NCBI GenBank assembly: GCA_049296795.1
Contig: JBAQTC010000054.1
Span: 124,001-188,000 of the forward strand
Source of the DNA: CAXNKH01 sp049296795
GTDB lineage: Bacteria; Pseudomonadota; Gammaproteobacteria; Burkholderiales; Burkholderiaceae_C
Length of the DNA: 64,000 bases
Direction: 5' to 3'
Shown piece by piece: positions 32,928 through 42,063 of this stretch. A program made the position numbers and the translations under genes. How positions within the stretch are numbered: position 1 is the first letter of the stretch; each line of letters opens with the position of its first letter. Under the pieces are notes generated by a model. The model worked only from the letters and a program-made list of their open reading frames with translations. It was not told the origin of the DNA and did not search any database.

Positions 32928-35900
32928 TCAGAAATCCGACAGCTTGCGGCCCAACAAACTGGTATTGCCACCTGCTGCTGTGGTGTTGATGCAGAGCGTC
33001 TGCTCGGTACAGAATCGGCTGAGGTAGTTCGGCCCACCGGCCTTGGGTCCGGTGCCACTCAAGCCCTGACCACCGAATGGCTGTGAGCCAACCACCGCAC
33101 CAATCATGTTGCGGTTGATATAAACATTGCCCACCTTGGCAAGGCTGGCCAGATTTTCTGCGCGGGAATCGATTCGAGTCTGGATTCCCAAAGTCAAGCC
33201 GTAACCCAAACTGTTGATCTTGGTGATGACCTCGGCTGGATCACCCTTCCAACGGAACACCTGTAACACCGGGCCGAAGATCTCCTGCTTGACGCTGGCG
33301 ATGCTGGACACTTCAAAAATATGCGGTAACAGCAATGTGGCAACTGGCTGAGCTGCTTCGGGCCAGACGCCCGGGCGGGGCAACAATTGCTTGGCTACTT
33401 GCTGCAAGCGCGCAATGTGATCCTGCAAGACGACAAAAGCAGCCTCGTCAATGACCGGCCCAACATCGGTTTCAAACTGCGCCGGGTCGCCCAGCACCAG
33501 TTCAGCCGTTGCCCCCAGCAACAAACCCAATATTCGGTCGGCCACCGCCTCATGCAGGCACAACAAACGCAAAGCCGAACAACGCTGGCCAGCACTGCGG
33601 AAAGCACTTTGCAACACCGCGTCAATTACTTGTTCGGGCAAAGCGCTGGAATCCACCAGCATGGCGTTGATGCCGCCAGTCTCGGCAATCAGCGGAATGA
33701 TGGGCCCCTCTTTGGCCGCGAGTGCGCGCGCAATCTGCTTGGCGACCTGGGTCGATCCGGTAAACACCACGCCTGCAATCGCTGGCAACTCAACCAATGC
33801 CGCACCCAAGACAGCCCCGGAACCATGGAGCAATTGCAGAGCCGGCTCAGGAATACCAGCCTGGTGCAGCAAACGCACAGCAGCCCAGGCTACAGCCGGG
33901 GTCTGTTTGGCGGGCTTAGCCAGAACGGTGTTGCCCGTGGCCAGCGCCGCGGCCAGCTGGCCGACAAAAATCGCCAGCGGAAAGTTCCAAGGACTGATAC
34001 ACACCCAAACCCCACGCGGCTTCAAACGCAGCTCATTTCTTTCACCCGTCAGCCCCAGCAAAACCTCGGTAGCGTTGCTCACTGCCTGCACGGGTAGCGT
34101 GGTACTCGCCATGAGGCTTTCGGCCTGGGTCGCGTAGTAACGCAATAAATCGATCGCCTCACGCACTTCGGACACGGCGTCGGCCCAGGTTTTCAAGCCC
34201 TCCTTCACCAACAACGCGGTAAACCGCGCCATTTCCAACTCCATCGCATCAGCGGCTTGCTGCAGTATCTGGCTGCGCTCACTGACCGCTGTTTGGCTCC
34301 ATTGCCGGTAACTCAATTCACACGCCTGGAATGCCACAGCGACCTGCGTCACATCCGCTTCACTCACCCATGGAAGTGAATTGGTTTCGAAAGCCCGCGA
34401 CAAGAGCGTTCTGCTTGCTGCTTGGGACAAATCCATGCCCAGGCTGTTTTTTCGAGTCGGCCCCCACAAATCGGGTGGCAAGGGCAAGCTGGCGCGGCTC
34501 TTGATGTGCAACGGTGACACCAGCAGTTCGTCAAGTGCTACGGATACGTCGGTCAGCTGATGAACAAACGAATTGTTAGCCCCGTTTTCAAGCATTCGGC
34601 GCACCAGGTAAGCCAATAGGTCGCGCTGTCGCCCCACTGGCGCATAAACCCGTACGGGAATTTTCAACGCCTGCGGATCCAATGATTGGCCCATCACTTC
34701 GCAGTAAACGCTCTCCCCCATGCCATACAAGCGCTGCAACTCAAATCCAGTACGGTTCGCTCCGACCCATTGCAACAGGGTGGCGATCGTTACGGCGTTA
34801 TGCGTTGCGAACTGGGGAAATATCGCCTCAGGCGCGGCCAGTAACACCTTGGCACAAGCCAGATAAGCCATATCAGTGTGACTTTTGTGTGTGAACACCG
34901 GATAGTGCTCAAGTCCCAATTCCTGCGCCCGCTTAATCTCGCTGTCCCAGTACGCACCTTTGACCAAACGGCACATCAAGCGCAATCGATGCACACGAGC
35001 CAAACCGATGACGCGATCAACCAAATCCAAAGCGCGGGTTTGATAGGCTTGCAAGGCCAGGCCAAAACCTTGCCAATCCGGCCAGTACTGCTCCACTTTT
35101 TGCACTAAAGCTTCGAACACGGCCAGCGTCAACTCCAGCCGCTCGACCTCTTCCGCATCGATGGTGAGGTTGATGTTGGCCGCTGCCGCCTGTTGACACA
35201 GTAACCAGACACGCGGCACCAGTTCGGACAGGACTCGCGTCCGTTGCGACTCTTCAAACCGAGGATGCAAGGCACTGAGCTTGATCGACAGGCCGTCCTT
35301 GTGCTCGGGCGCAAGACCGGGATTTCCGACTTGAACCAGTTCGGTCAGTGCTGCCTGGTAATGCTCGAAATAACGCTCAGCATCCTCGCTACAGCGCGCC
35401 CCCTCCCCTAACATGTCATACGAGAAGACCAAAGTGTGATGCGCACTTTCGTGACGCAAAGTGTCAGCCCGTTGCAGGGCTTGCCTCATGTCCTGCCCGA
35501 GAACAAATTGTTGACCCAGCAATTGCACCGCACGCAGGCTGGCGGCCACCACCACGGCGCCACCAAGCCTGCTCAGCAGGCCTGGTACAGCACCACCCGA
35601 CACCACGGCTGGCAACATTTTTTGAGCCAACACCATGGCTGCCGAGGCCATTCGAGCCATGCCAACGCCACTTGAATCACTGAAGTCAGTTGACCCCAAT
35701 TGATCGACCGTGAGTGTCAATGCTGTTTCAGCGTCCGGTACCCGCACCAAGGCTTCAGCCAAACGCATCAAGGCCAGGCCTTCACGACTGCTGATCGGGT
35801 ATTCCTTAAGCAGACGTTCCAGCACCCAAATTGGCTTGGTCTGATTACGCACGGCCTGCAACCAAGGCCGCGCCACAGAGACCACCAGACTCCAGTCCAG

Positions 35901-35996
35901 CTCCGGACCTAAGCGAGCAAGACACTGGGCCACGACCTCATGCTCGGGTCGGCAAGGGGCGGGTAATACGGCTGCTTGGCGCATCGATGCATCCAT
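32928..35996 (-). CDS. putA: Bifunctional proline dehydrogenase / glutamate-semialdehyde dehydrogenase
   Basis: Oxidises proline to glutamate in two channelled steps. About 1022 residues. The FAD-dependent proline dehydrogenase barrel covers roughly residues 160-490 (DGLSIKLSALHPRFE, MCRLVKGAYWDSEIKRAQ). The NAD-dependent aldehyde dehydrogenase covers roughly 520-1020, with catalytic Cys806 (SAGQRCSALR) and Glu772 (AETGGIN). There is no N-terminal ribbon-helix-helix DNA-binding domain, so this is the short non-regulatory type. The start is uncertain (35996 or 35984). No putP is adjacent. Confidence 0.95.
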   Translation of the reverse strand: MDASMRQAAVLPAPCRPEHEVVAQCLARLGPELDWSLVVSVARPWLQAVRNQTKPIWVLERLLKEYPISSREGLALMRLAEALVRVPDAETALTLTVDQLGSTDFSDSSGVGMARMASAAMVLAQKMLPAVVSGGAVPGLLSRLGGAVVVAASLRAVQLLGQQFVLGQDMRQALQRADTLRHESAHHTLVFSYDMLGEGARCSEDAERYFEHYQAALTELVQVGNPGLAPEHKDGLSIKLSALHPRFEESQRTRVLSELVPRVWLLCQQAAAANINLTIDAEEVERLELTLAVFEALVQKVEQYWPDWQGFGLALQAYQTRALDLVDRVIGLARVHRLRLMCRLVKGAYWDSEIKRAQELGLEHYPVFTHKSHTDMAYLACAKVLLAAPEAIFPQFATHNAVTIATLLQWVGANRTGFELQRLYGMGESVYCEVMGQSLDPQALKIPVRVYAPVGRQRDLLAYLVRRMLENGANNSFVHQLTDVSVALDELLVSPLHIKSRASLPLPPDLWGPTRKNSLGMDLSQAASRTLLSRAFETNSLPWVSEADVTQVAVAFQACELSYRQWSQTAVSERSQILQQAADAMELEMARFTALLVKEGLKTWADAVSEVREAIDLLRYYATQAESLMASTTLPVQAVSNATEVLLGLTGERNELRLKPRGVWVCISPWNFPLAIFVGQLAAALATGNTVLAKPAKQTPAVAWAAVRLLHQAGIPEPALQLLHGSGAVLGAALVELPAIAGVVFTGSTQVAKQIARALAAKEGPIIPLIAETGGINAMLVDSSALPEQVIDAVLQSAFRSAGQRCSALRLLCLHEAVADRILGLLLGATAELVLGDPAQFETDVGPVIDEAAFVVLQDHIARLQQVAKQLLPRPGVWPEAAQPVATLLLPHIFEVSSIASVKQEIFGPVLQVFRWKGDPAEVITKINSLGYGLTLGIQTRIDSRAENLASLAKVGNVYINRNMIGAVVGSQPFGGQGLSGTGPKAGGPNYLSRFCTEQTLCINTTAAGGNTSLLGRKLSDF

Positions 35997-36033
35997 CCTT
36001 CTTCGCTGATTGTCGCGAGAACCAGCGGCACTT

Positions 36034-36735
36034 TCAAGCCACGGGACGCGCCCCAAAAATAGCGGTCCCGACTCGAATCAGGGTGCTTCCAGCCTGAATG
36101 GCGGCCTCCAGATCGTCGCTCATTCCCATGGACAGGGTATCGAACCGAACCGAGGCGGGCCAGGTCATGCCACGCAGTTGATCGAACAGTTGCCTAGCCT
36201 GCCCATGCAGTTGCAGTTGGCGTTGAAAATCAGATGTTGGTTCGGGAATGCTCATCAACCCACGTAACTGCAAACCCGGCAACTGCGCGAGCGCTTGCGC
36301 CAAATCCAAGGCCTCCTGTGGTGCCACCCCCGATTTGTTGGGGCCACCATCCACGTTGACCTGAATGCAGACTTGCAGTGGAGGCAGATTTTCGGGCCTT
36401 TGTTGACTCAGGCGTTGGGCAATTTTGAGACGATCAACCGTATGCACCCAATCAAAGTTCTCGGCCACCTGCCGAGTCTTGTTGCTTTGAATCGGGCCTA
36501 TGCAATGCCATTGCAACGGTAATTGCCGCAATGGCGCCATTTTTTTCAAAGCTTCCTGCAGATAACTTTCGCCAAACGCTGTTTGCCCCGCAAAAAAAGC
36601 TTCACTCACCCGTTCTGGCCCATGAGTTTTGGACACCGCCAGCAAGCTGACATCCGCTTCGCTACGTCCAGCCGCCGCGCAAGCGTCCTTGATCCGAAGA
36701 CGAATCACTTGTAGCTGATTGGAAATCGTGCTCAT
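36034..36735 (-). CDS. yggS: YggS-family PLP homeostasis protein
   Basis: Cytoplasmic PLP-binding protein without known catalytic activity; family members balance vitamin B6 pools and affect amino-acid metabolism. It has 233 residues, Lys36 (AVSKTH) forms the PLP link, and GESYLQEAL and LSMGMSDDLEAAIQAGST are family signatures. It is divergent from pilT with 34 bases between the start codons. It lies upstream of putA on the same strand and may be cotranscribed with it. Confidence 0.95.
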   Translation of the reverse strand: MSTISNQLQVIRLRIKDACAAAGRSEADVSLLAVSKTHGPERVSEAFFAGQTAFGESYLQEALKKMAPLRQLPLQWHCIGPIQSNKTRQVAENFDWVHTVDRLKIAQRLSQQRPENLPPLQVCIQVNVDGGPNKSGVAPQEALDLAQALAQLPGLQLRGLMSIPEPTSDFQRQLQLHGQARQLFDQLRGMTWPASVRFDTLSMGMSDDLEAAIQAGSTLIRVGTAIFGARPVA

Positions 36736-36769
36736 AATGCCCCAAGCGTATCAAACCAATGGGGGATTT

Positions 36770-37813
36770 GTGGACATTACCCAGTTACTCGCTTTCAGCG
36801 TCAAAAACAAGGCATCGGACCTGCACCTGTCAGCTGACCTGCCGCCCATGATCCGGGTTCACGGTGATGTACGTCGCCTCAACTTGGAGCCGCTGGACCA
36901 CAAGACGGTTCATGGCATGGTGTACGACATCATGAATGACGCGCAGCGCAAAAAATACGAAGAATTTCTTGAGATTGATTTTTCGTTTGAAGTGGACGGC
37001 TTGGCCCGGTTTCGTGTCAATGCGTTCAACCACAATCGCGGGGCTGGCGCTGTCTTTCGCACCATTCCCTCCAAAATTTTGACGCTGGAACAACTCAACG
37101 CACCCAAAATTTTTGCCGAACTTGCCCTCAAGCCGCGCGGCCTGGTTCTGGTGACAGGCCCGACGGGTTCGGGCAAATCCACCACCCTGGCGGCCATGGT
37201 CAACCATCTCAACGAATCTGAGTTTGGTCACATCTTGACGGTGGAAGATCCCATCGAATTCGTGCACGAATCAAAAAAATGTTTGATCAATCAGCGAGAG
37301 GTCGGTCCTCATACCCAGAGTTTCGCAGCCGCTCTGCGCTCGGCTTTACGTGAAGATCCGGATGCCATTTTAGTCGGTGAAATGCGTGATCTTGAAACCA
37401 TTCGATTAGCGATGACCGCGGCTGAAACCGGTCACTTGGTGCTTGGTACGTTACACACCTCAAGTGCTGCCAAAACCATTGACCGGATCATCGATGTATT
37501 CCCGGCAGAAGAAAAAGAAATGGTGCGCGCCATGCTGTCGGAATCATTGCAAGCGGTTGTCTCACAAACCCTGTGCAAGACCAAAGATGGGCTGGGTCGG
37601 ATTGCTGCTCATGAAATCATGCTGGGAACCAATGCCATTCGTAACCTGATTCGCGAAGCGAAAGTGGCGCAAATGTACTCGACCATCCAGACCGGCAATG
37701 CCGTCGGCATGCAGACCCTCGACCAGAACCTGACCGAAATGGTCAAGCGCAACATGATCACCCCGGCCGAAGCCAGGAGCAAAGCCAAGATCCCTGACAA
37801 CTTTCCAGGTTGA
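36770..37813 (+). CDS. pilT: Type IV pilus retraction ATPase PilT
   Basis: Hexameric ATPase driving pilus retraction and twitching motility. The GTG at 36770 (after GGGGGATTT) gives 347 residues with the canonical start DITQLLAFSVKNKASDLHLS. Walker A GPTGSGKST is at 130-138, the Asp box and Walker B follow around 195-205, and the PilT-specific AIRNLIRE motif is at 289-296. The upstream in-frame ATG at 36719 would overlap the divergent yggS gene. It is followed by pilU after 111 bases. Confidence 0.96.
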   Translation: MDITQLLAFSVKNKASDLHLSADLPPMIRVHGDVRRLNLEPLDHKTVHGMVYDIMNDAQRKKYEEFLEIDFSFEVDGLARFRVNAFNHNRGAGAVFRTIPSKILTLEQLNAPKIFAELALKPRGLVLVTGPTGSGKSTTLAAMVNHLNESEFGHILTVEDPIEFVHESKKCLINQREVGPHTQSFAAALRSALREDPDAILVGEMRDLETIRLAMTAAETGHLVLGTLHTSSAAKTIDRIIDVFPAEEKEMVRAMLSESLQAVVSQTLCKTKDGLGRIAAHEIMLGTNAIRNLIREAKVAQMYSTIQTGNAVGMQTLDQNLTEMVKRNMITPAEARSKAKIPDNFPG

Positions 37814-37869
37814 CATGACCTCCCCTTTGTATTTTCCGTTCAGTTCGTTGCCCCCGGAGCTTGTGCCCT

Positions 37870-37884
37870 GTTGTGCGGCACAAC
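37870..37884. repeat. Palindrome between pilT and pilU
   Basis: gttgtgc-g-gcacaac: perfect seven-base arms around one base, in the 111-base pilT-pilU gap, 40 bases before the pilU ATG. The single-base centre makes an RNA hairpin unlikely without opening base pairs, so a protein-binding site is a reasonable guess. No regulator is adjacent. Confidence 0.35.
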
Positions 37885-37924
37885 GCTGTGCTGGCGAATG
37901 GACTGAAGCTTAAGGAGATTTTTC

Positions 37925-39061
37925 ATGGAACGCGACCAAGCCACCTTGTTCATCAACGATCTGCTCACGCTGATGGTCAGCCGCCACGGCAGCGACCTCT
38001 TCATCACGGGTGACTTTCCGCCCGCCGTGAAAGTGGATGGGAAAATTACCAAGCTGTCACCGCAACCCCTGACCGCATCGCATACCCTGGCGTTGACCCG
38101 TTCCATCATGAACGACAAACAGGTCGCTGAGTTCGAACGCACCAAGGAATGCAATTTCGCCATATCGCCACCCGGTATTGGCCGGTTTCGAGTCAGCGCC
38201 TTCATGCAACAAGGCAAAGTGGGCATGGTGCTGCGCCTGATTCCCAATACCTTACCCACTATCGATGGGCTCGGCATGCCCCAGGTACTCAAAGAAGTGG
38301 CCTTGGCCAAACGCGGTTTGTGCATCTTGGTTGGAGCCACCGGCTCGGGCAAGTCAACCACCCTGGCATCGATGGTGGACTGGCGCAATGAAAATTCATT
38401 TGGCCACATCATCACCATTGAAGACCCGGTTGAGTTTCTCCACACCCACAAAAACTGTGTGGTGACTCAGCGCGAGGTCGGAATTGACACCGACAGTTGG
38501 GAAGTCGCGCTCAAGAATACTTTGCGACAAGCACCTGATGTGATTCTGATGGGGGAAATTCGGGACCGTGAGACCATGGAACACGCGGTCGCTTTTGCCG
38601 AAACTGGTCATCTCTGCCTGGCCACATTGCATGCCAACAGCGCCAATCAGGCGTTAGACCGAATCATCAACTTCTTTCCCGAAGAGCGTAGACCACAACT
38701 GCTGATGGACTTGTCCCTCAATCTCAAGGCGCTGATTTCCCAACGTTTGATTCCCAAACAAGATGGCAAAGGGCGATCCGCAGCGGTCGAGATCATGCTC
38801 AACAGTCCCTTAATTTCCGATTTGATTTTCAAAGGCGAAGTCTTGGAGATCAAAGAAATCATGAAGAAAAGTCGCAACCTGGGCATGCAAACTTTTGACC
38901 AAGCCTTGTTCGATGCCTATGAAAACAATGTTATCAGCTACGAAGATGCGTTGCGCAACGCCGATTCCCTCAACGACTTGCGTCTGCAAATCAAGCTCAA
39001 CAGCGTGCGCGGAAAAGCGCCGGATCTGGGTGCTGGAACCGAAAATTTCGCTATCGTCTAA
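37925..39061 (+). CDS. pilU: PilT-like ATPase PilU
   Basis: Accessory retraction ATPase that works with PilT. It has 378 residues with Walker A GATGSGKST at 137-145, followed by HIITIEDPVEFLHTH and the Walker B-like DVILMGEIRD. It lacks the AIRNLIRE motif of PilT and has the extended C-terminus characteristic of PilU. AAGGAG is well placed before ATG 37925. Confidence 0.95.
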   Translation: MERDQATLFINDLLTLMVSRHGSDLFITGDFPPAVKVDGKITKLSPQPLTASHTLALTRSIMNDKQVAEFERTKECNFAISPPGIGRFRVSAFMQQGKVGMVLRLIPNTLPTIDGLGMPQVLKEVALAKRGLCILVGATGSGKSTTLASMVDWRNENSFGHIITIEDPVEFLHTHKNCVVTQREVGIDTDSWEVALKNTLRQAPDVILMGEIRDRETMEHAVAFAETGHLCLATLHANSANQALDRIINFFPEERRPQLLMDLSLNLKALISQRLIPKQDGKGRSAAVEIMLNSPLISDLIFKGEVLEIKEIMKKSRNLGMQTFDQALFDAYENNVISYEDALRNADSLNDLRLQIKLNSVRGKAPDLGAGTENFAIV

Positions 39062-39083
39062 GCCGTAAGCTCGTCGCTACGGC
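39062..39083. terminator. Possible bidirectional hairpin between pilU and dolP
   Basis: Six-base arms gccgta / tacggc with a ten-base loop immediately after the pilU stop codon and between convergent genes. There is no T-run, so it is at best a weak or factor-assisted terminator. Confidence 0.3.
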
Positions 39084-39090
39084 GCAGGAA

Positions 39091-39729
39091 TTACTTCCGG
39101 GCGTCGGACTTAGCAGGTGGGGGTATCAAGCCCTTGAGTTCATCTTCCGTGAGAATTTCAAAAAGTCGAACCACTTTTTGCACGTTGCCCGTGCTTCGGG
39201 CAATTTCGGTTGCGCGGTCAGCTTCGCGCTTTGTCACGCGCCCCATCAGGTAAATCGTCGAACGCTCGGTCACGAGCTTGAATGCATTGGCGAACAAGTC
39301 TTTGGTGTCCACCATCGAAGCTCTGGCTTTGCCAGTAATCAAGGCATCTGACGAGCGCTGGGATAGCGTTGAGACCGGCGCAACCACCAATTCATTCACG
39401 ATGGTGCGTAAATTTTCAACCCGTGATACCACCAGTTCAACTGCTTTTTTATCCTGCAGGCTGGGCACTTCCCCGGTCAGTAACACTTGGCGGTTGTAGC
39501 TCGTTATATTGACATGAACCCGTTCGCCAAAATTCTCTCGGATAAAACGAGCAGAACGCAATTCGATGGTTTCATCTTCGAGTTGAATTCCAGGGGTCCG
39601 TCTATCGGTTGCGACCAGGCCACCCATCACAGCCCCGCCAATCATGACCGGTGCGCAACCACTCAGACCGACCACCGCACTGACAGCCAAGGCCAGGCTC
39701 ATCCAAAATTTTTGATTCATAGTTTTCAT
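39091..39729 (-). CDS. dolP: BON-domain outer-membrane lipoprotein (DolP/YraP-like)
   Basis: A 212-residue lipoprotein: the signal sequence ends in LSGC with the lipidated Cys25, followed by two BON domains (roughly residues 50-122 and 128-200). DolP helps maintain outer-membrane integrity and lipid asymmetry. AGGA lies before ATG 39729. It lies five bases downstream of the SIS gene, and the set yraN-SIS-BON beside rsmI mirrors the E. coli yraL-yraP region. Confidence 0.85.
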   Translation of the reverse strand: MKTMNQKFWMSLALAVSAVVGLSGCAPVMIGGAVMGGLVATDRRTPGIQLEDETIELRSARFIRENFGERVHVNITSYNRQVLLTGEVPSLQDKKAVELVVSRVENLRTIVNELVVAPVSTLSQRSSDALITGKARASMVDTKDLFANAFKLVTERSTIYLMGRVTKREADRATEIARSTGNVQKVVRLFEILTEDELKGLIPPPAKSDARK

Positions 39730-39734
39730 GTTGT

Positions 39735-40325
39735 TTAGTCCTGCTCACCGAGTAACTGGGAATCTACCGCATCGCAAATACAGTGCAGGGCCAACAAATG
39801 GACCTCCTGAATACGCGCGGTTCGATCGTGGGGAACACAAATGTGCACATCGGTATCACGCAAGGCTTGGCCTATTTTGCCGCCGCCGCGCCCAGTCAGA
39901 CCGACCACAATCATTTCACGTTCATGCGCGGCTTCAATGGCCGCTAAAACATTGGCCGAGTTACCGCTGGTGGAAATGGCGAGCAACACATCACCTGGGG
40001 CGCCCAGTGCTCGCACTTGGCGTGAAAACACCACATTAAAGCTGTAGTCATTGGCAATAGCCGTCAAGATCGAGCTGTCCGTGGTCAAAGCGATGGCGCT
40101 TAACTCGGGGCGCTCACGTTCAAAGCGACCGACGAATTCGGCAGCAAAATGCTGTGCATCGGCGGCCGATCCGCCATTACCGCAGGCCAGAACTTTGCCC
40201 CCACCCGTGACGCAGGCCAGCATGGCCTGAACCGCATCGGCAATGGGTTTACTCATCACTTGAGCGGCCTGGTATTTCAAGTCGGCGCTGTCAATGAAGT
40301 GTTGTTGAATACGTTGCTCTAGCAT
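39735..40325 (-). CDS. diaA: SIS-domain protein (DiaA/phosphoheptose isomerase family)
   Basis: A 196-residue single SIS domain with the phosphosugar-binding loops CGNGGSAADAQHFAAEFVGR (about residues 48-67) and STSGNSANVLAAIEAA. Homologues are either GmhA, which makes heptose 7-phosphate isomers for LPS, or DiaA, which binds DnaA. The neighbourhood (yraN upstream, BON lipoprotein downstream, rsmI divergent) matches E. coli diaA, so that name is preferred, but isomerase activity cannot be excluded. ATG 40325 is chosen; the upstream extension is non-conserved. Confidence 0.8.
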   Translation of the reverse strand: MLEQRIQQHFIDSADLKYQAAQVMSKPIADAVQAMLACVTGGGKVLACGNGGSAADAQHFAAEFVGRFERERPELSAIALTTDSSILTAIANDYSFNVVFSRQVRALGAPGDVLLAISTSGNSANVLAAIEAAHEREMIVVGLTGRGGGKIGQALRDTDVHICVPHDRTARIQEVHLLALHCICDAVDSQLLGEQD

Positions 40326-40377
40326 GGTGGTAATGATAACCCCTGTCCAAGCCCAACCGGGCCAGCTCGGCAATCCG

Positions 40378-40767
40378 CTAGGATGCCTCAAAGGCGGCTT
40401 GCAGCCAGTGCACGCCCGAGGGATCAACGGCCATGACATCGAAACGGCAGGGCGGCAAGCTGGACCGACGCAGCAAAAAATGCTTGGCCGCAAAAATAAT
40501 GCGTTTCTGCTTGGTCAGACCGACACTGGCGGCCGCGCCGCCATGATTCACGCTGGCACGACGTCGAACTTCAACAAAAACTACGGTGCCATCGGGCTCC
40601 AACATGATCAAGTCAATTTCTCCCCCGCCACGCCCCGGGGTCCGATAATTGCGTTCCAGCAGGCGCAGACCTGCTTGCTGCAAATGCCGCAGAGCCTGCT
40701 GTTCCGCGGCATCACCGAGCTGCTTGGTGGTGCTTGCGTTTTTTTCATTATTTTTGGGGAACACCAT
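40378..40767 (-). CDS. yraN: YraN/UPF0102 nuclease-like protein
   Basis: A 129-residue protein of the restriction-endonuclease-like fold. The conserved core is GRGGGEIDLIM (about residues 45-55) followed by VVFVEVRRR, giving the acidic D and E-x-R in place of the usual E-x-K metal site. The cellular role is unknown. Its ATG (40767-40765) overlaps the TTG start of divergent rsmI by one base, so the two genes have no spacer. Confidence 0.9.
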   Translation of the reverse strand: MVFPKNNEKNASTTKQLGDAAEQQALRHLQQAGLRLLERNYRTPGRGGGEIDLIMLEPDGTVVFVEVRRRASVNHGGAAASVGLTKQKRIIFAAKHFLLRRSSLPPCRFDVMAVDPSGVHWLQAAFEAS

Positions 40768-41684
40768 TGAGTGCTTCTTTCACAACTGCTTTAGTTGCTG
40801 CCCATGACGCAGCAGCTTCTCAGCATTATCCGCAGGGCTCACTGTATGTGGTGGCCACGCCCATCGGCAACCTGGCCGACATCACCCTGCGCGCACTGCA
40901 TGTGCTCAAGCTGGCCGACACGATCGCTTGCGAGGATACACGGCATACCCAGTCCTTGTTACGCGCTTACGGCATCGACAAAGCATCATCTCAAATGATC
41001 GCCTTGCACCAGCACAACGAGCTCGAAGCGGCGCAGCAGGTTATTGAGCGTCTGCGGCTTGGTCAGCGCATCGCCTATACCAGCGATGCCGGAACACCCG
41101 CCATCAGCGACCCCGGGGCACGCTTGGTGGCCGCAGTAAGAGCTCAGTCGCTCCAGGTGATTCCGCTGCCTGGTGCGAGCAGCATCACCACCGCTTTGTG
41201 TGCTGCCGGTCTGTGTCCCGAAAACGCGCAAGGAGAAGGTTTTGTTTTTGTCGGATTTCTCCCGTCCAAGGCCGGAGAACGGGCGCAAGCGATCGAGCTG
41301 CTCAGCGCCGAGCCCCGTGCCATTGTTCTGCTCGAAGCCCCGCACCGGATTATTGCTCTGGCTGGCGCTTTGTCCGTCCTGGCTGAGCGGCATCTGACTG
41401 TGGCGCGCGAGCTGACCAAACAATATGAGGAAATTGCCACCCTCAGTGCCGCCTCTTTCCCAGGTTGGTTGGCCGAGCAAGCCCATCGCACGCGCGGTGA
41501 ATTTGTGTTGGTGTTGCACCCGACCACGCCTGCCGTGGACCAGGGCCAATCGCAACGCATCCTGAGTTTGTTACTTGATGTACTACCCCTTAAATCAGCT
41601 GTCAAACTGGCAGCTGAAATCAGCGGGGAGCCGCGCAATGCGCTGTATGAAGCGGCGCTACTGCTAAAAAAAGACCTTGATTGA
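40767..41684 (+). CDS. rsmI: 16S rRNA (cytidine-1402-2'-O) methyltransferase
   Basis: SAM-dependent enzyme of the tetrapyrrole-methylase fold that 2'-O-methylates C1402 in the decoding centre. It has 305 residues. LYVVATPIGNLADITLRAL (about residues 27-45) and CEDTRHTQSLL are family signatures, and SDAGTPAISDPG follows. TTG 40767 is chosen because GGGGA lies at correct spacing and the encoded SASF...DAAASQHYPQG start matches relatives; an ATG-less extension to 40734 would overlap yraN. Confidence 0.92.
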   Translation: MSASFTTALVAAHDAAASQHYPQGSLYVVATPIGNLADITLRALHVLKLADTIACEDTRHTQSLLRAYGIDKASSQMIALHQHNELEAAQQVIERLRLGQRIAYTSDAGTPAISDPGARLVAAVRAQSLQVIPLPGASSITTALCAAGLCPENAQGEGFVFVGFLPSKAGERAQAIELLSAEPRAIVLLEAPHRIIALAGALSVLAERHLTVARELTKQYEEIATLSAASFPGWLAEQAHRTRGEFVLVLHPTTPAVDQGQSQRILSLLLDVLPLKSAVKLAAEISGEPRNALYEAALLLKKDLD

Positions 41685-41697
41685 CAGCCAAAAACCC

Positions 41698-42060
41698 ATG
41701 ACCGAAACCTCAATGCCAGACGCCAACCTCGACCCAATAGCAGTGACCCATCAGGAATTCCGCACGGGCTTGCCACAAGGACGTTTTCGCGTGATCGTCA
41801 ATCCACAGCGCGCACAGAAGTACGTCAAACATCGCCTTTTCGTGGTGGGGATCGCTTTGCCATTGATCGGGTTTGGCACGGCGCTGAGCTTGCTAGGTTA
41901 TCCCTGGGTGGGTTTTCCCATGATTGTCGTTGGCGCCCTATTGCATCGCATCATTAAAGCCCATGCCCCGAAAATTTTGTTGCATCTGGCCTTGCATGAC
42001 CTTAAAACCTATAAAGAAGCGATCGATTTCGAAATTTTGGAAGTGCGTCACGCCGAGTAA
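41698..42060 (+). CDS. Hypothetical two-helix membrane protein
   Basis: About 120 residues from ATG 41698 (41713 also possible). Two adjacent hydrophobic segments (about residues 48-90: RLFVVGIALPLIGFGTALSL and PWVGFPMIVVGALL) would form a membrane hairpin, with basic residues on both sides and a charged C-terminus. No family recognised. It starts 13 bases after rsmI and is probably cotranscribed with it. Confidence 0.7.
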   Translation: MTETSMPDANLDPIAVTHQEFRTGLPQGRFRVIVNPQRAQKYVKHRLFVVGIALPLIGFGTALSLLGYPWVGFPMIVVGALLHRIIKAHAPKILLHLALHDLKTYKEAIDFEILEVRHAE

Positions 42061-42063
42061 AAC

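Noticed and set aside
33387..34097. Open frames of 228-236 codons on the plus strand inside putA
   Set aside because: Antisense to the aldehyde dehydrogenase half of putA, which is intact; typical of GC-rich antisense frames.
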